Shown here piece after piece: positions 1 through 8,434 of a DNA stretch of 64,000 bases; position 1 is the first letter of the stretch; every line of letters begins with the position of its first letter. A model generated the notes under the pieces. The model worked only from the letters and a program-made list of their open reading frames with translations. It was not told the DNA's origin and made no database searches. The position numbers and the translations under genes were made by a program. This DNA is from Paracoccus fontiphilus (lineage in GTDB: Bacteria; Pseudomonadota; Alphaproteobacteria; Rhodobacterales; Rhodobacteraceae), in contig NZ_JAFNAW010000008.1 in NCBI RefSeq assembly GCF_017356265.1, positions 1 to 64,000 of the forward strand. The letters run 5' to 3'.

Positions 1-83
1 CAGCCAGAAAAGGTTGCTCATCAATCAGGTCTCCTTGCGGGGCCTGAATCACGTCAAACGCCTGAAATCAATGGGTCTGGAGC

Positions 84-404
84 CTAGTCAACAAGCTCGA
101 CGCCGAAGCCCGGGCCGAACGTCAGGGGCGAACCGCAGACCTGATCTCCCGTCTCGACTTCCTGATCCTCGACGAACTCGGCTATCTTCCGTTCGCCCAG
201 ACCGGCGGCCAGCTCCTGTTCCACCTGATCAGCAAGCTCTACGAGCGAACCTCGATCATCGTGACAACCAACCTGGCGTTTGGCGAATGGCCAACCGTCT
301 TCGGCGACGCGAAAATGACCACCGCGCTCCTCGACCGTCTGACGCATCACTGCGAAATCGTCGAAACCGGCAACGAAAGCTGGCGCTTCAAGAACCGGGC
401 GTAA
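84..404 (+). pseudogene. IS21-family istB ATPase, 5'-truncated
   Basis: This is the C-terminal part of IstB, the AAA+ helper ATPase of IS21-type transposition. The frame reads [15 protein letters not shown], then the Walker-B-like [14 protein letters not shown] and the sensor stretch [13 protein letters not shown], ending WRFKNRA-stop at 402-404. About 105 of the usual roughly 250 residues remain. The same frame has a stop at 63-65, so the N-terminal half and istA are missing. Other frames open here are shadows. The IS right end follows at 484-534. Confidence 0.85.
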
Positions 405-483
405 ACCGAAAAGGCGACCCCGCTGGCCCGCCGCCGCTGCGTTACATGGGGACTACGCAGCGCCGGGCCAGCTCAGCACCGGA

Positions 484-534
484 GGGGTCAATATTGGACG
501 CCGATAAGGGGTCACGATTGGATGCTGATTGACA
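484..534. repeat. IS21-type right end with two subterminal repeats
   Basis: Two imperfect 22-base repeats (484-505 and 508-529, both starting GGGGTCA and containing ATTGGA..C.GAT) lie 24 bases apart and are followed by TGACA at 530-534. Subterminal direct repeats next to a terminal ..ACA are typical of IS21-family ends, so 534 is probably the element boundary. The matching left end is not in the window. Confidence 0.65.
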
Positions 535-636
535 GCCTACAGGCCAACATCTTGGCACATTGCGATGCCGTCTGGGGAGGGCGGCAACCATCCCATCTAT
601 CGATGGTGGACATCTAGCAGGCACTCCATCTCCCCG

Positions 637-882
637 TCAGAGCGGGGAAACCGGACGGATACCTTTCACACGGTTCGTGGCAACTCCGTTCCGGCGGTTG
701 GCCTGTTCGGGCGGGGGCTCCGCGCCGGCACCATAGCCCAGATGCGCCGTCAGTTCGGCTCCCAGCATTCGTTCCATCAGCCGGACCTTCAGCTCTTTCA
801 TCAGCCCGGCATCGCCAAGCAGATCCTCAGGCCGCTTGCAGCCTTTCAGCAACTCGTCCAGCAGTTCGTTGGAAATTGTCAT
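637..882 (-). pseudogene. IS256-family (mutator) transposase, N-terminal fragment
   Basis: The 81 residues begin MTISNELLDELLKGCKRPED and continue LMKELKVRLMERMLGAELTAHLGY and NRRNGV, the well-known N-terminus of IS256/mutator-type transposases, normally about 400 residues. Homology ends around RVKG, about 11 codons before the stop, so the catalytic DDE domain is absent. It is sandwiched between IS21 and IS1182 remnants, showing serial insertion into one another. Confidence 0.85.
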
Positions 883-928
883 CGTCAGTGCTCCTTTCAG
901 GAAGCATGGACCGATTCAGCGATACACA

Positions 929-1726
929 GAAGACCGGACACTCTCCTATCTAGCGACGCTTGTCGATGAAGCCCCGTCGAAACCGCCTAAATACATCTCG
1001 GAAACCGATCCCGAGGCCGCCTGGTCGGTCAAGGATGGCCCCGGCCGCTTCAGCTATGAAACCAATTACCTGATCGACACCGATCATGGGATTATCGTCG
1101 ATGTAGAGGCTACGCCTGCGCGCCTGAGCCGAGAAATCACCGCCGCCAAAGCGATGCTGGACCGCAGTGCCGACCGGCACGATTTCCGTCCTGACCGGAT
1201 CGCGGCGGATGGTTCGTACGGCACCGGCCAGTTCCTGGCATGGCTCTGGCGGCGCAAGATCACGCCGCATGTGCCGGTGCTCGACCGCCACCACCAGACG
1301 GGCGGCAAATACGATATCGGGTACTTTCAGTACGACGCCGAGCGCGACAGCTACACCTGACTCGAAGGTCATGAAATGCCGCTGCGCCGGATCAGGGAAA
1401 AAGACCGGATCAAAAGCTACTATTCCGGCAAGCCCACCTGCGGCACCTGCCCGATCCGCAAAGCCTGCACCGACGCCCCATTCCGCACCGTGACGCGCCA
1501 CATGGACGAAGACGCCCGTCAGGCCGCGCGCGATCTGGTCAGCAAGGCAGCCTTCGACACCAGCCGACGACGTCGCAAAAAGGTCGAGATGCTGTTTGCC
1601 CACCTGAAACGGCACCTCGGCCTCAAACGCCTCCGGCTCCGAGGGCTGAAAGGGGCCACCGAAGAATTCCTCCTCGCCGCCTCCGCCCAGAACCTAAAAC
1701 GTATGGCCAAAATGGTCCCCTGCTAA
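929..1726 (+). pseudogene. IS1182-family transposase, truncated with in-frame TGA
   Basis: The frame encodes the C-terminal part of a DDE transposase: PKYISETDPEAAW, SYETNYLIDTDHGIIVDVEA, the region around RIAADGSYG, then the Cys cluster CGTCPIRKAC and the tail KKVEMLFAHLKRHLGL. A TGA at 1358-1360 interrupts the frame; translation resumes in the same frame (LEGHEMPLRRI), so this is a nonsense change, not a frameshift. The N-terminal 40% is lost at the junction with the IS256 fragment near 930. Not functional. Confidence 0.88.
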
Positions 1727-2132
1727 GCGCCAAAGACCAGACCGACAAAACCCATAGCTTTGACCGCTATTACAGCGGGTTAAAACGGTTTAACCACCCC
1801 AAACACAACATGTAGTAAGTCGAGTTTTTCACCTAAATCGACCGTTTTGGGCGCGTAGTTTCTGGCAAGGGGTTATTGTCCTCCTAACCGACGCGCTTCA
1901 GGCTTTCCGCGCAAGTTCTGCAGTGGCGAACTCTGCTACTCCTTCGTCAACACCGTTTGTGAAGCAGGCCACCGTCACTGGGTCTGGTCTGTCTGGGAAG
2001 TGATAGACAGCGTTCACACTGAACGGTCCAAGCGCAGCCGTCACGCTTGGCCCGAAAGAGCTCACCGGACCACGACGCCACTTGCCCTTGTGAGCGGCAG
2101 CAACGAGGACTGCACCCATGCAAGAACCCTGT
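1727..2132. other. IS1182 downstream flank and unassigned sequence
   Basis: No confident gene. The first 100-150 bases are probably the IS1182 right flank, though I could not fix a terminal repeat. A minus-strand frame over 1898-2215 ends with a protein-like stretch (VTVACFTNGVDEGVAEFATA) but its N-terminal half overlaps the regulator gene that follows; it may be the remnant of a gene displaced by the insertions. Confidence 0.4.
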
Positions 2133-3071
2133 TCAGGATGTCGGGCGCCGTCCGATCCAGCGGCGCAACGGTTGACCGTAGGTCCGGGTGAAGGCCTTTT
2201 CCAGGGCGGCAGCATCCGAATATCCGCAGCGTAACGCGATCTCTCGCAGCGGCAGCTCGGTGGCCGTGGCCAGTTCCCGCGCCCGCGTCAGGCGCAGCAT
2301 CTGGGCATAGCGCCCCGGCCCCATACCGATCTCGGATTTGAACATCCGGTTCAGGCTTCGCAGCGACGTACCGATCGTGGCGGCAAGGTCAGAAAGTGGC
2401 ATGGGCGTCTCGACCTGCTCGACCATCATGCGGATGGCTTCCTGCAGCTTCTGCGATCCGCGACTGCCAATCCCCAGCCCCATCCGCGACCCAGCCTGCT
2501 TGCGCACGGCGTCATGCAGGAACATCGAGGTCGCGGCGAAAGCAGCCGCGGTGCCGAACGTCCGCCCGACCAGGGCCAGCATCATGTCCAACGACGATGC
2601 CGCGCCGCCGCTGCTCCAGACCGGACCGTCCAGGACGTATCGCTGATGGCTGACCGTCACCTCGGGGAAAGCCTCGGCGAAATCGGCAAGCACGCTCCAA
2701 TGAAGCGTCGCCGTGTGACCCTGCAACAGCCCTGCTCGCGCGATCAACCAAGAGCCGCAATCGGCGCCGATCAGACGTGCCCCCCGTCGTGAAACGCGCC
2801 GCAACAGCGACGAGATGCGACCCGTGGAATGCTCGCGAAACCCGTATCCCGCCACAACAAGTAGTGCGTCCGGCGCCCCTAGTTCGGCCAGCGGCATGTC
2901 GGGCAGGACCCGCAAGCCGCTGGAACTGCGCACGGGGCCGTCATCGGCGGTGACGGTGCACCATGAAAGCTCGGGATAGCCGTGATCGTGAACCGCGCGC
3001 AGCGGCTCAATCAACGAGGACAGGACGAAGTTCGAAAAACCGTCGAACAGCAGAACGGCATAGCGAGGCAT
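2133..3071 (-). CDS. GlxA/CdhR-type transcriptional regulator (DJ-1-like + AraC HTH)
   Basis: A 312-residue regulator with an N-terminal DJ-1/ThiJ-like ligand domain (residues 1-170; LLFDGFSNFVLSSLIEPLRA and IGADCGSWLIARAGLL) and a C-terminal AraC-type double HTH (about 215-305; LSDLAATIGTSLRSLNRMF, then LREIALRCGYSDAAALEKAF). Length and order are those of the GlxA family, which includes CdhR, the carnitine-responsive activator of Pseudomonas. It is transcribed divergently from the carnitine genes starting at 3205, so control of that operon is the likely job. The inducer is inferred from context only. Confidence 0.88.
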   Translation of the reverse strand: MPRYAVLLFDGFSNFVLSSLIEPLRAVHDHGYPELSWCTVTADDGPVRSSSGLRVLPDMPLAELGAPDALLVVAGYGFREHSTGRISSLLRRVSRRGARLIGADCGSWLIARAGLLQGHTATLHWSVLADFAEAFPEVTVSHQRYVLDGPVWSSGGAASSLDMMLALVGRTFGTAAAFAATSMFLHDAVRKQAGSRMGLGIGSRGSQKLQEAIRMMVEQVETPMPLSDLAATIGTSLRSLNRMFKSEIGMGPGRYAQMLRLTRARELATATELPLREIALRCGYSDAAALEKAFTRTYGQPLRRWIGRRPTS

Positions 3072-3204
3072 GGAAACGGGGCCATTTGTGACAATAAAAT
3101 GGCATTATTGAACAACAAATGCGTAACGTGAACCCATATGATCGCCCCATGCTCCCGGCATCGGACGACCGGGGGAAACCTGACATACCCAAAAGGAGGA
3201 AACC
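3072..3204. promoter_or_regulatory. Divergent control region of regulator and carnitine operon
   Basis: This 133-base spacer separates the divergent regulator and catabolic operon and is AT-rich around 3090-3125 compared with its surroundings. It must hold both promoters and probably the AraC-type binding site, but no -35/-10 pair is clear enough to assign. A strong ribosome binding site (AAGGAGGA, 3193-3200) lies 5 bases before the TTG start at 3205. Confidence 0.5.
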
Positions 3205-4131
3205 TTGCCCCTGAGCATAAACCGCGAGGTCTTCATCACCTGTGCCGTGACCGGATCCGGTGGCACGCAGGACCGCAGCCCCCATGTGCCACGTTCGCCC
3301 CGCCAGATCGCCGAAAGCGCGATCGAGGCAGCAAGGGCGGGTGCCGCCGTGGTCCACTGCCATGTCCGCGATCCCGAAACCGGCGCACCCTCGCGCGACC
3401 TGGCGCTCTATCGCGAGGTGACCGACCGCATCCGCGCGGCCGATACCGATGTCGTGCTGAACCTGACGGCTGGCATGGGTGGAGACATCGTCTTCGGTTC
3501 GTCCGAGGCCCCCTTCCCCGTCAAAGCGGACGCCACCGACATGATCGGTGCGACCGAGCGGATGGCCCATATAGCCGAATGCCTACCCGAGATCTGCACG
3601 CTGGATTGCGGGACCATGAATTTCGCCGAGGCCGATTACGTCATGACCAACACGCCCGGCATGCTGCGGGCCATGGGCGCCATGATGACCGGGCTGGGCG
3701 TCAAGCCCGAGATCGAGGCCTTCGACACGGGCCACCTGTGGTTCGCCAAGGAGCTTGTTCGCGAGGGTACGCTTGCATCTCCAGCTTTGGTGCAACTGTG
3801 CATGGGCGTGCCATGGGGCGCGCCGAACGATCTGAACACCTTCATGGCGATGGTGAACAACGTGCCGGCCGACTGGACCTGGTCGGCCTTCAGCCTGGGG
3901 CGCGACCAGATGCCCTATGTCGCGCAATCAGTGTTGGCAGGCGGGAACGTGCGCGTGGGCCTCGAGGACAACCTGTTCCTGGACAAGGGCGTCCTTGCCA
4001 CCAATGCGCAGCTTGTCGAACGCGCCGTATCACTGATCACGAGCATGGGGGCAAAGATCCTCGGCCCCCAGGATGTCCGCCGCAAGCTGGGCCTTCGCAA
4101 GCAGGCCCGCGTCGCGAAGGTGCCCGCATGA
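3205..4131 (+). CDS. BKACE-family 3-dehydrocarnitine cleavage enzyme (DUF849)
   Basis: The 308-residue product belongs to the beta-keto acid cleavage enzyme family (DUF849; relatives cleave 3-keto-5-aminohexanoate). These zinc-dependent TIM barrels condense a beta-keto acid with acetyl-CoA. The metal-binding H-x-H is at residues 51-53 in VVHCHVRDPETG; other family signatures are VLNLTAGMGGD and VRVGLEDNLFLDKG. Next to carnitine dehydrogenase, the expected reaction is 3-dehydrocarnitine + acetyl-CoA to betainyl-CoA + acetoacetate. TTG was chosen as the start for its ideal Shine-Dalgarno. It overlaps the next gene by ATGA. Confidence 0.88.
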   Translation: MPLSINREVFITCAVTGSGGTQDRSPHVPRSPRQIAESAIEAARAGAAVVHCHVRDPETGAPSRDLALYREVTDRIRAADTDVVLNLTAGMGGDIVFGSSEAPFPVKADATDMIGATERMAHIAECLPEICTLDCGTMNFAEADYVMTNTPGMLRAMGAMMTGLGVKPEIEAFDTGHLWFAKELVREGTLASPALVQLCMGVPWGAPNDLNTFMAMVNNVPADWTWSAFSLGRDQMPYVAQSVLAGGNVRVGLEDNLFLDKGVLATNAQLVERAVSLITSMGAKILGPQDVRRKLGLRKQARVAKVPA

Positions 4132-5591
4132 CCGGGATGAAAAAGAAGGCCGCCATCATCGGCGGCGGCGTCATCGGTGGCGGTTGGGCCGCCCGGTTCC
4201 TTCTGAACGGTTGGGACGTCGCGATAGTCGACCCCGACCCGCAGGCCGAACGCAAAATCGGCGAGGTACTGGCAAATGCCCGCCGCGCGCTGCCCGCGCT
4301 CTATGATCGAGCACTGCCACCCGAGGGACGACTGAGCTGGCATGACGACATGGCCGACGCGGTTGCCGACGCCGATTGGGTGCAGGAAAGCGTGCCGGAA
4401 ACGCTGACGCTGAAACATAAGGTACTGGGCCGGCTAAGCGCGATGGCCCCCGCCCATGCTGTCATCGGATCCTCGACATCCGGCTTCAAGCCGTCCGAAC
4501 TGAACGCCGAAGGCGCCCGCGCCATCGTCGCGCATCCCTTCAATCCGGTCTATCTGCTGCCGCTTATCGAACTGGTGGGTGAGGCCGAAACCTGCACCCG
4601 CGCGTCCAAGCTACTGCGCGATGTGGGCTGCCATCCGCTGACCCTGCGAAAGGAGATCGAAGCCCATATCGCCGATCGCCTGCTGGAGGCGGTCTGGCGC
4701 GAGAGCCTCTGGCTGGTCAAGGACGGCATCGCCACGACCGAGGAGATCGATGAGGCCATCCGCATGGGCTTCGGCATCCGTTGGGCACAGATGGGTCTGT
4801 TCGAGACCTATCGCATCGCGGGCGGCGAAGCGGGAATGAAGCATTTCATGTCCCAGTTCGGCCCGGCGCTGTCCTGGCCCTGGACCAAGCTGATGGACGT
4901 CCCCGAGTTCAACGACGAACTGGTGGACCTCATCGCGTCGCAATCCGACGCACAATCCGGGCACATGTCGATCCGCGAACTGGAACGCCTGCGCGACGAC
5001 AACATCGTGGGCATGTTGCGCGCGCTGCGTCGCACGAAGACTGGCGCCGGCGGCGTGATCACGGCGCACGAGGCCACCCTGCCCGCCCCCGTGCCGGGCG
5101 ATTTGCCGGGCGACCTGCCGGTCACGGGCGACAGGCAGGTGCCGACCAGCTGGGCCGACTACAACGGCCACATGAACGATGCCGAGTACTTGCGCGCGGC
5201 ATCCGATGCCACCGACCGCTTCATGGAGATGATCGGCGCGGATACGGATTACATCGCCTCGGGCTGCAGCTACTTCACGGTCGAGACGCATACCCGCTAT
5301 CTGGCCGAGGTCCATGCGGGCGACCGTCTGCGCACGACCACGCAGGTGATCGACGGCACCGGCAAGCGGATGCACCTGTTCCACCGCCTTGTGCGCGGCG
5401 ACGGGACGCTGGCCGCCACGGTCGAGGTGATGCTGCTGCATATGGACCTGACGACCCGCGCGACCTGCAATCCCGAGGGTATCGTGGCCGAACGGCTGTC
5501 CCGGCTGGCCGCTGCGCATGCGGACCTGCCTGCCGAAGGCAGCGGTCGCCATGTCGGCCAGCGCAGCAAACCCGCGGTGGAACCCGCGTGA
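4128..5591 (+). CDS. lcdH: L-carnitine dehydrogenase fused to a thioesterase
   Basis: A 487-residue two-domain enzyme. Residues 1-315 are a 3-hydroxyacyl-CoA-dehydrogenase-like NAD enzyme: Rossmann loop IIGGGVIGGGWAARF near residue 10 and AHPFNPVYLLPLIELV near 145. It oxidises L-carnitine to 3-dehydrocarnitine (EC 1.1.1.108). Residues about 325-465 form a hotdog (4HBT) thioesterase with TSWADYNGHMNDAEYL, fitting betainyl-CoA hydrolysis to glycine betaine. Such fusions are known in carnitine-degrading alphaproteobacteria. The start is the ATG in the ATGA overlap; the frame stays open far upstream to 3138, but that stretch lies inside the previous gene and is not coding. Confidence 0.92.
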   Translation: MTGMKKKAAIIGGGVIGGGWAARFLLNGWDVAIVDPDPQAERKIGEVLANARRALPALYDRALPPEGRLSWHDDMADAVADADWVQESVPETLTLKHKVLGRLSAMAPAHAVIGSSTSGFKPSELNAEGARAIVAHPFNPVYLLPLIELVGEAETCTRASKLLRDVGCHPLTLRKEIEAHIADRLLEAVWRESLWLVKDGIATTEEIDEAIRMGFGIRWAQMGLFETYRIAGGEAGMKHFMSQFGPALSWPWTKLMDVPEFNDELVDLIASQSDAQSGHMSIRELERLRDDNIVGMLRALRRTKTGAGGVITAHEATLPAPVPGDLPGDLPVTGDRQVPTSWADYNGHMNDAEYLRAASDATDRFMEMIGADTDYIASGCSYFTVETHTRYLAEVHAGDRLRTTTQVIDGTGKRMHLFHRLVRGDGTLAATVEVMLLHMDLTTRATCNPEGIVAERLSRLAAAHADLPAEGSGRHVGQRSKPAVEPA

Positions 5592-5658
5592 CAACCTTGC
5601 GCCGCTGCATGATCTGTGGCGGCGCATCCCACCAAGTCATCCGAAACGGCCATGCAGC

Positions 5659-6477
5659 ATGATTGCCATTGAACAGTTCGAACGCGAATTCCAATCCGGT
5701 CTGGACACGATGGCGCGTCTTCCCATGAAGGATATGCGTCGCGGCTACGACGTGCTCTGTACGCGTTTCGCTCCGGCCCTCCCGTGCGGCATGACCATTC
5801 GCGACAGCGCTGTCGGCGGCGTGCCGCTGCGCCATCACCGTCCGTCATCCTGTAAGTCCGGCACGGTGGTATACCTGCATGGCGGAGGCTTCACGATCGG
5901 ATCGCTCGACAGTCATCAGGGTGTCGCCTCCGGGCTCGCGCAGGGGCTGGGCCGCGAGGTGGTGGCAGTCGGCTATCGCCTTCTGCCTGAGGCAAGCTAT
6001 GCCGATGCGATGATGGATTGCCGCGACGCGATCTTCGCGCTGGACCCGGTGGCGATTGTCGGCGACAGCGCCGGAGGGCGACTGGTCATCGACATCGCAC
6101 AGGACATGGTCGACGCACCGCCACTGGGGTTGATCTATCCGGTCGTGGGACGGCCAAGGGCGGAAACGCTCGGGCCCGATGCGCCGCTTCTGTCGCGCGC
6201 GGACGTCCTGTCGGCCTGGACAGCCATCGAGCCCCATGCCCCGGCCGACGCCCCCTGCCCGTCCGCGCGGATCGAGGTTCTGGGCGTCTCGCGCGATCCG
6301 CTGACCCTGCCCCTTGAACATGCGGTCGCCGAATGGCGCGCCCTTGGGGCCATCGTCGGCTATCGCTGCGCGACCAACATGCTGCATGGCTGTCTGCACG
6401 CCCGCGAAGCCCTGCCCGCGATGAAGGTCGCCTGGGACGAATTCTGCGCCTCGCTGAAGGCGGCGATCGACGGATGA
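5659..6477 (+). CDS. Alpha/beta hydrolase (HSL-like), possible acylcarnitine esterase
   Basis: A 272-residue esterase of the hormone-sensitive-lipase type: oxyanion motif HGGGF near residue 74, nucleophile elbow GDSAGG near 135, and a late NMLHGCLHAR carrying the probable catalytic His. There is no signal peptide, so it acts in the cytoplasm. In the carnitine operon an attractive role is hydrolysis of O-acylcarnitine to free carnitine, as described for HocS in Pseudomonas; this is inference from position. The ATG at 5659 starts 67 bases after lcdH; in-frame codons upstream to 5518 overlap lcdH and look non-coding. Confidence 0.8.
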   Translation: MIAIEQFEREFQSGLDTMARLPMKDMRRGYDVLCTRFAPALPCGMTIRDSAVGGVPLRHHRPSSCKSGTVVYLHGGGFTIGSLDSHQGVASGLAQGLGREVVAVGYRLLPEASYADAMMDCRDAIFALDPVAIVGDSAGGRLVIDIAQDMVDAPPLGLIYPVVGRPRAETLGPDAPLLSRADVLSAWTAIEPHAPADAPCPSARIEVLGVSRDPLTLPLEHAVAEWRALGAIVGYRCATNMLHGCLHAREALPAMKVAWDEFCASLKAAIDG

Positions 6478-6530
6478 CAAGAAGGGCCCGGCATCTGCAC
6501 GGACCCCGCACAGCAACAAAGGAGAGCGAT

Positions 6531-7910
6531 TTGAAGCATAATCTCGGCATCAGCATAGCGACGGTGCTGACGGTCGCAGCCCTTGTCGGGGCGGCCGCCA
6601 TCGCACCCCAGACCTTCCAGTCCATGCTCGAGACGATCAAGGTATCTGTCATCGGCAATATGGGCTTCATCTTCACCTGGCCCGCATTCCTCGCATCGGT
6701 CTTCTTCGCCGTGGCAATGTTCACCCCGGTCGGCAAATTGCGCTTCGGCGAGGGTCCCCCCGAATTCTCGACTCTCAGCTGGATCGGGATGCTGTTCGCG
6801 ACCGGGATGGGGATCGGCCTGCTGACTTGGGGTGTCCTCGAACCGAACTATCACGTCGATGCCGGTAACAGCCGCGATCAGGCGCTGCTCTATGCGTTCA
6901 ACCATTGGGGCCTGCTGGCTTGGGCCGGATATCTGGCCGTGGGCGTAATCTTCGCTCATGCGATGCACAACATGGGCATCGGGAAGCCGGCCGAGACACT
7001 GCTGGGCGGCGGCGTGCTCAGCCGCATCAACCTGATCAGCCTTGTCGTCTCGACCGTGATCGGGCTGTCGCTGACCTTTTCCTATGCCGCCGACCCGCTG
7101 AGGCAGGCCGTCGCGCGCTATACCGGCGTGGATCTGGACGCGGCGATCGTCATCCTGGTCCTGTCGGCCTTCGCCATCGCCTCCAGCACGACGGGCATCA
7201 AGCGCGGCATCAAGTGGCTCAGCAACTACAACACCCTGTTGGCTCTGATCCTGATGACGGGCGTCTTCGTGCTGTCGCAACCGCTGGAAATTTTGGGCAC
7301 CTTCGCGCGTCTGGTCCCGGAATATATCGTGCGATACCCCGCGATGGCCACCGATATCGGCCTGGGCGATCCCGAACGCAAGGCATGGCTGGCCGACTGG
7401 CTCTATGCCTTCGAGGCGGCCTGGTACGGCTGGTTCGTCTTTACCGGCGTCTTCATCGCCCGGATCTCGAAGGGGCGGACCCTGCGCGAGATGGTCGTCG
7501 GCGTGATGCTGATCCCCAGCCTGTTCTCGTGCCTGTGGTTCACGGTCATGGGGATCGCCGCCCTGACGACCGGTTCCGGAGATGTCTTCGCCCTGATGTC
7601 CACGCTGGACGACAGCGGGGTCCTGTCGGTGATCCTGACGCTGAACATCCTGCTGTTCTTCGTAACCAGCGCGGATTCGGCGGGTCTCGTCTGCGAGATG
7701 CTGACCGTGCGCCATTCGCGCGCATTCTGGATCTTGATGATGGCGGGCCTGGCGGTCGTGATCAATCGGATGGATGGCGATATCTTCAAGGTGATTTTGT
7801 CGCTGATTTCGGTAGCTGCAATTCCGGTGGCATTCGGGGTCTTCGCCCTGACTGGTGGCTTCGTGCTGCTGGCAAGACAGGGCCGAACTGGCCCCCTTCG
7901 CTCAATCTGA
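6531..7910 (+). CDS. BCCT-family transporter (carnitine/betaine uptake)
   Basis: A 459-residue inner-membrane protein with about 12 hydrophobic segments and BCCT landmarks: GPPEFSTLSWIGMLFATGMGIGLLTWGV early on and the Trp-rich FEAAWYGWFVFTGVFIARISKGRT late. The family imports betaine, carnitine or choline, coupled to ions or by exchange; operon context favours carnitine. TTG at 6531 is preferred because AAAGGAGAG sits 6-7 bases upstream. An alternative ATG at 6474 overlaps the hydrolase stop and would add 19 polar residues. Slightly short at the C-terminus compared with large osmoregulatory BCCT members. Confidence 0.88.
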   Translation: MKHNLGISIATVLTVAALVGAAAIAPQTFQSMLETIKVSVIGNMGFIFTWPAFLASVFFAVAMFTPVGKLRFGEGPPEFSTLSWIGMLFATGMGIGLLTWGVLEPNYHVDAGNSRDQALLYAFNHWGLLAWAGYLAVGVIFAHAMHNMGIGKPAETLLGGGVLSRINLISLVVSTVIGLSLTFSYAADPLRQAVARYTGVDLDAAIVILVLSAFAIASSTTGIKRGIKWLSNYNTLLALILMTGVFVLSQPLEILGTFARLVPEYIVRYPAMATDIGLGDPERKAWLADWLYAFEAAWYGWFVFTGVFIARISKGRTLREMVVGVMLIPSLFSCLWFTVMGIAALTTGSGDVFALMSTLDDSGVLSVILTLNILLFFVTSADSAGLVCEMLTVRHSRAFWILMMAGLAVVINRMDGDIFKVILSLISVAAIPVAFGVFALTGGFVLLARQGRTGPLRSI

Positions 7911-7927
7911 CCATGATCGAGTCAGCG

Positions 7928-7954
7928 AAGGCCCCCGTCACGGGGGCCTTTTCC
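7928..7954 (+). terminator. Rho-independent terminator of the carnitine operon
   Basis: A near-perfect stem, GGCCCCCG / CGGGGGCC around a TCA loop, is followed by TTTT and lies 18 bases after the transporter stop codon. Confidence 0.92.
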
Positions 7955-7963
7955 TATACAACT

Positions 7964-8359
7964 GGCCTTGTTGCGCAAATGGGGCGGGGGATTCACTGCG
8001 CGAATCCTGCATGATAGCTGGCGGCCATGAGCAGACCGGCGAAAACCCCGTACAAGACCACCAACTGGCATAGCTACAATCAAGCGCTGAGGCAGCGCGG
8101 ATCGCTGACCGTCTGGTTCGATCCCTCGATGCAATGGGAAGCGGCGCCTTCCGGGCGTCGCGGCCGCCAGCAGGCATACAGCGACGCGGCGATCCAGGCC
8201 TGTCTTACCATCAAGGTCTTGCTCGGCCTGCCACTCCGGCAAACGACTGGTTTCGTGGCGAGCCTATTGGAGCTGTCCGGGCTCGGGATGGGCCGTGCCG
8301 GCCTTCAGCACCCTGTCCCGGCGACAGAAGACCTTGGACGTGACCATCCCATACCATAG
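7964..8359 (+). pseudogene. IS5-family transposase remnant with left end
   Basis: The sequence GGCCTTGTTGCGCAAAT at 7964-7980 matches the usual left terminus of IS903/IS5-type elements. A transposase frame starts at 8027 (TPYKTTNWHSYNQALRQRGS, then TVWFDPSMQWEAAPSGRRGR and AIQACLTIKVLLGLPLRQTTGF). Near 8288 the reading shifts: the family sequence WAVPAFSTLSRRQKTLDV continues in another frame, so there is an indel. Only about 110 of some 300 residues remain, without the DDE core. Confidence 0.85.
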
Positions 8360-8434
8360 AACCGCATGGCGAGGCTGCGCATCGTTGCGAAGGCGGGGGA
8401 GCCGGCCCTAAGATCGTCGACTTTCCCGTGATGT

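Noticed and set aside
3138-4127. N-terminal extension of the carnitine dehydrogenase frame
   Set aside because: The frame is open but lies entirely over the intact BKACE gene and gives Arg/His-rich nonsense; the real start is the ATGA overlap at 4128.
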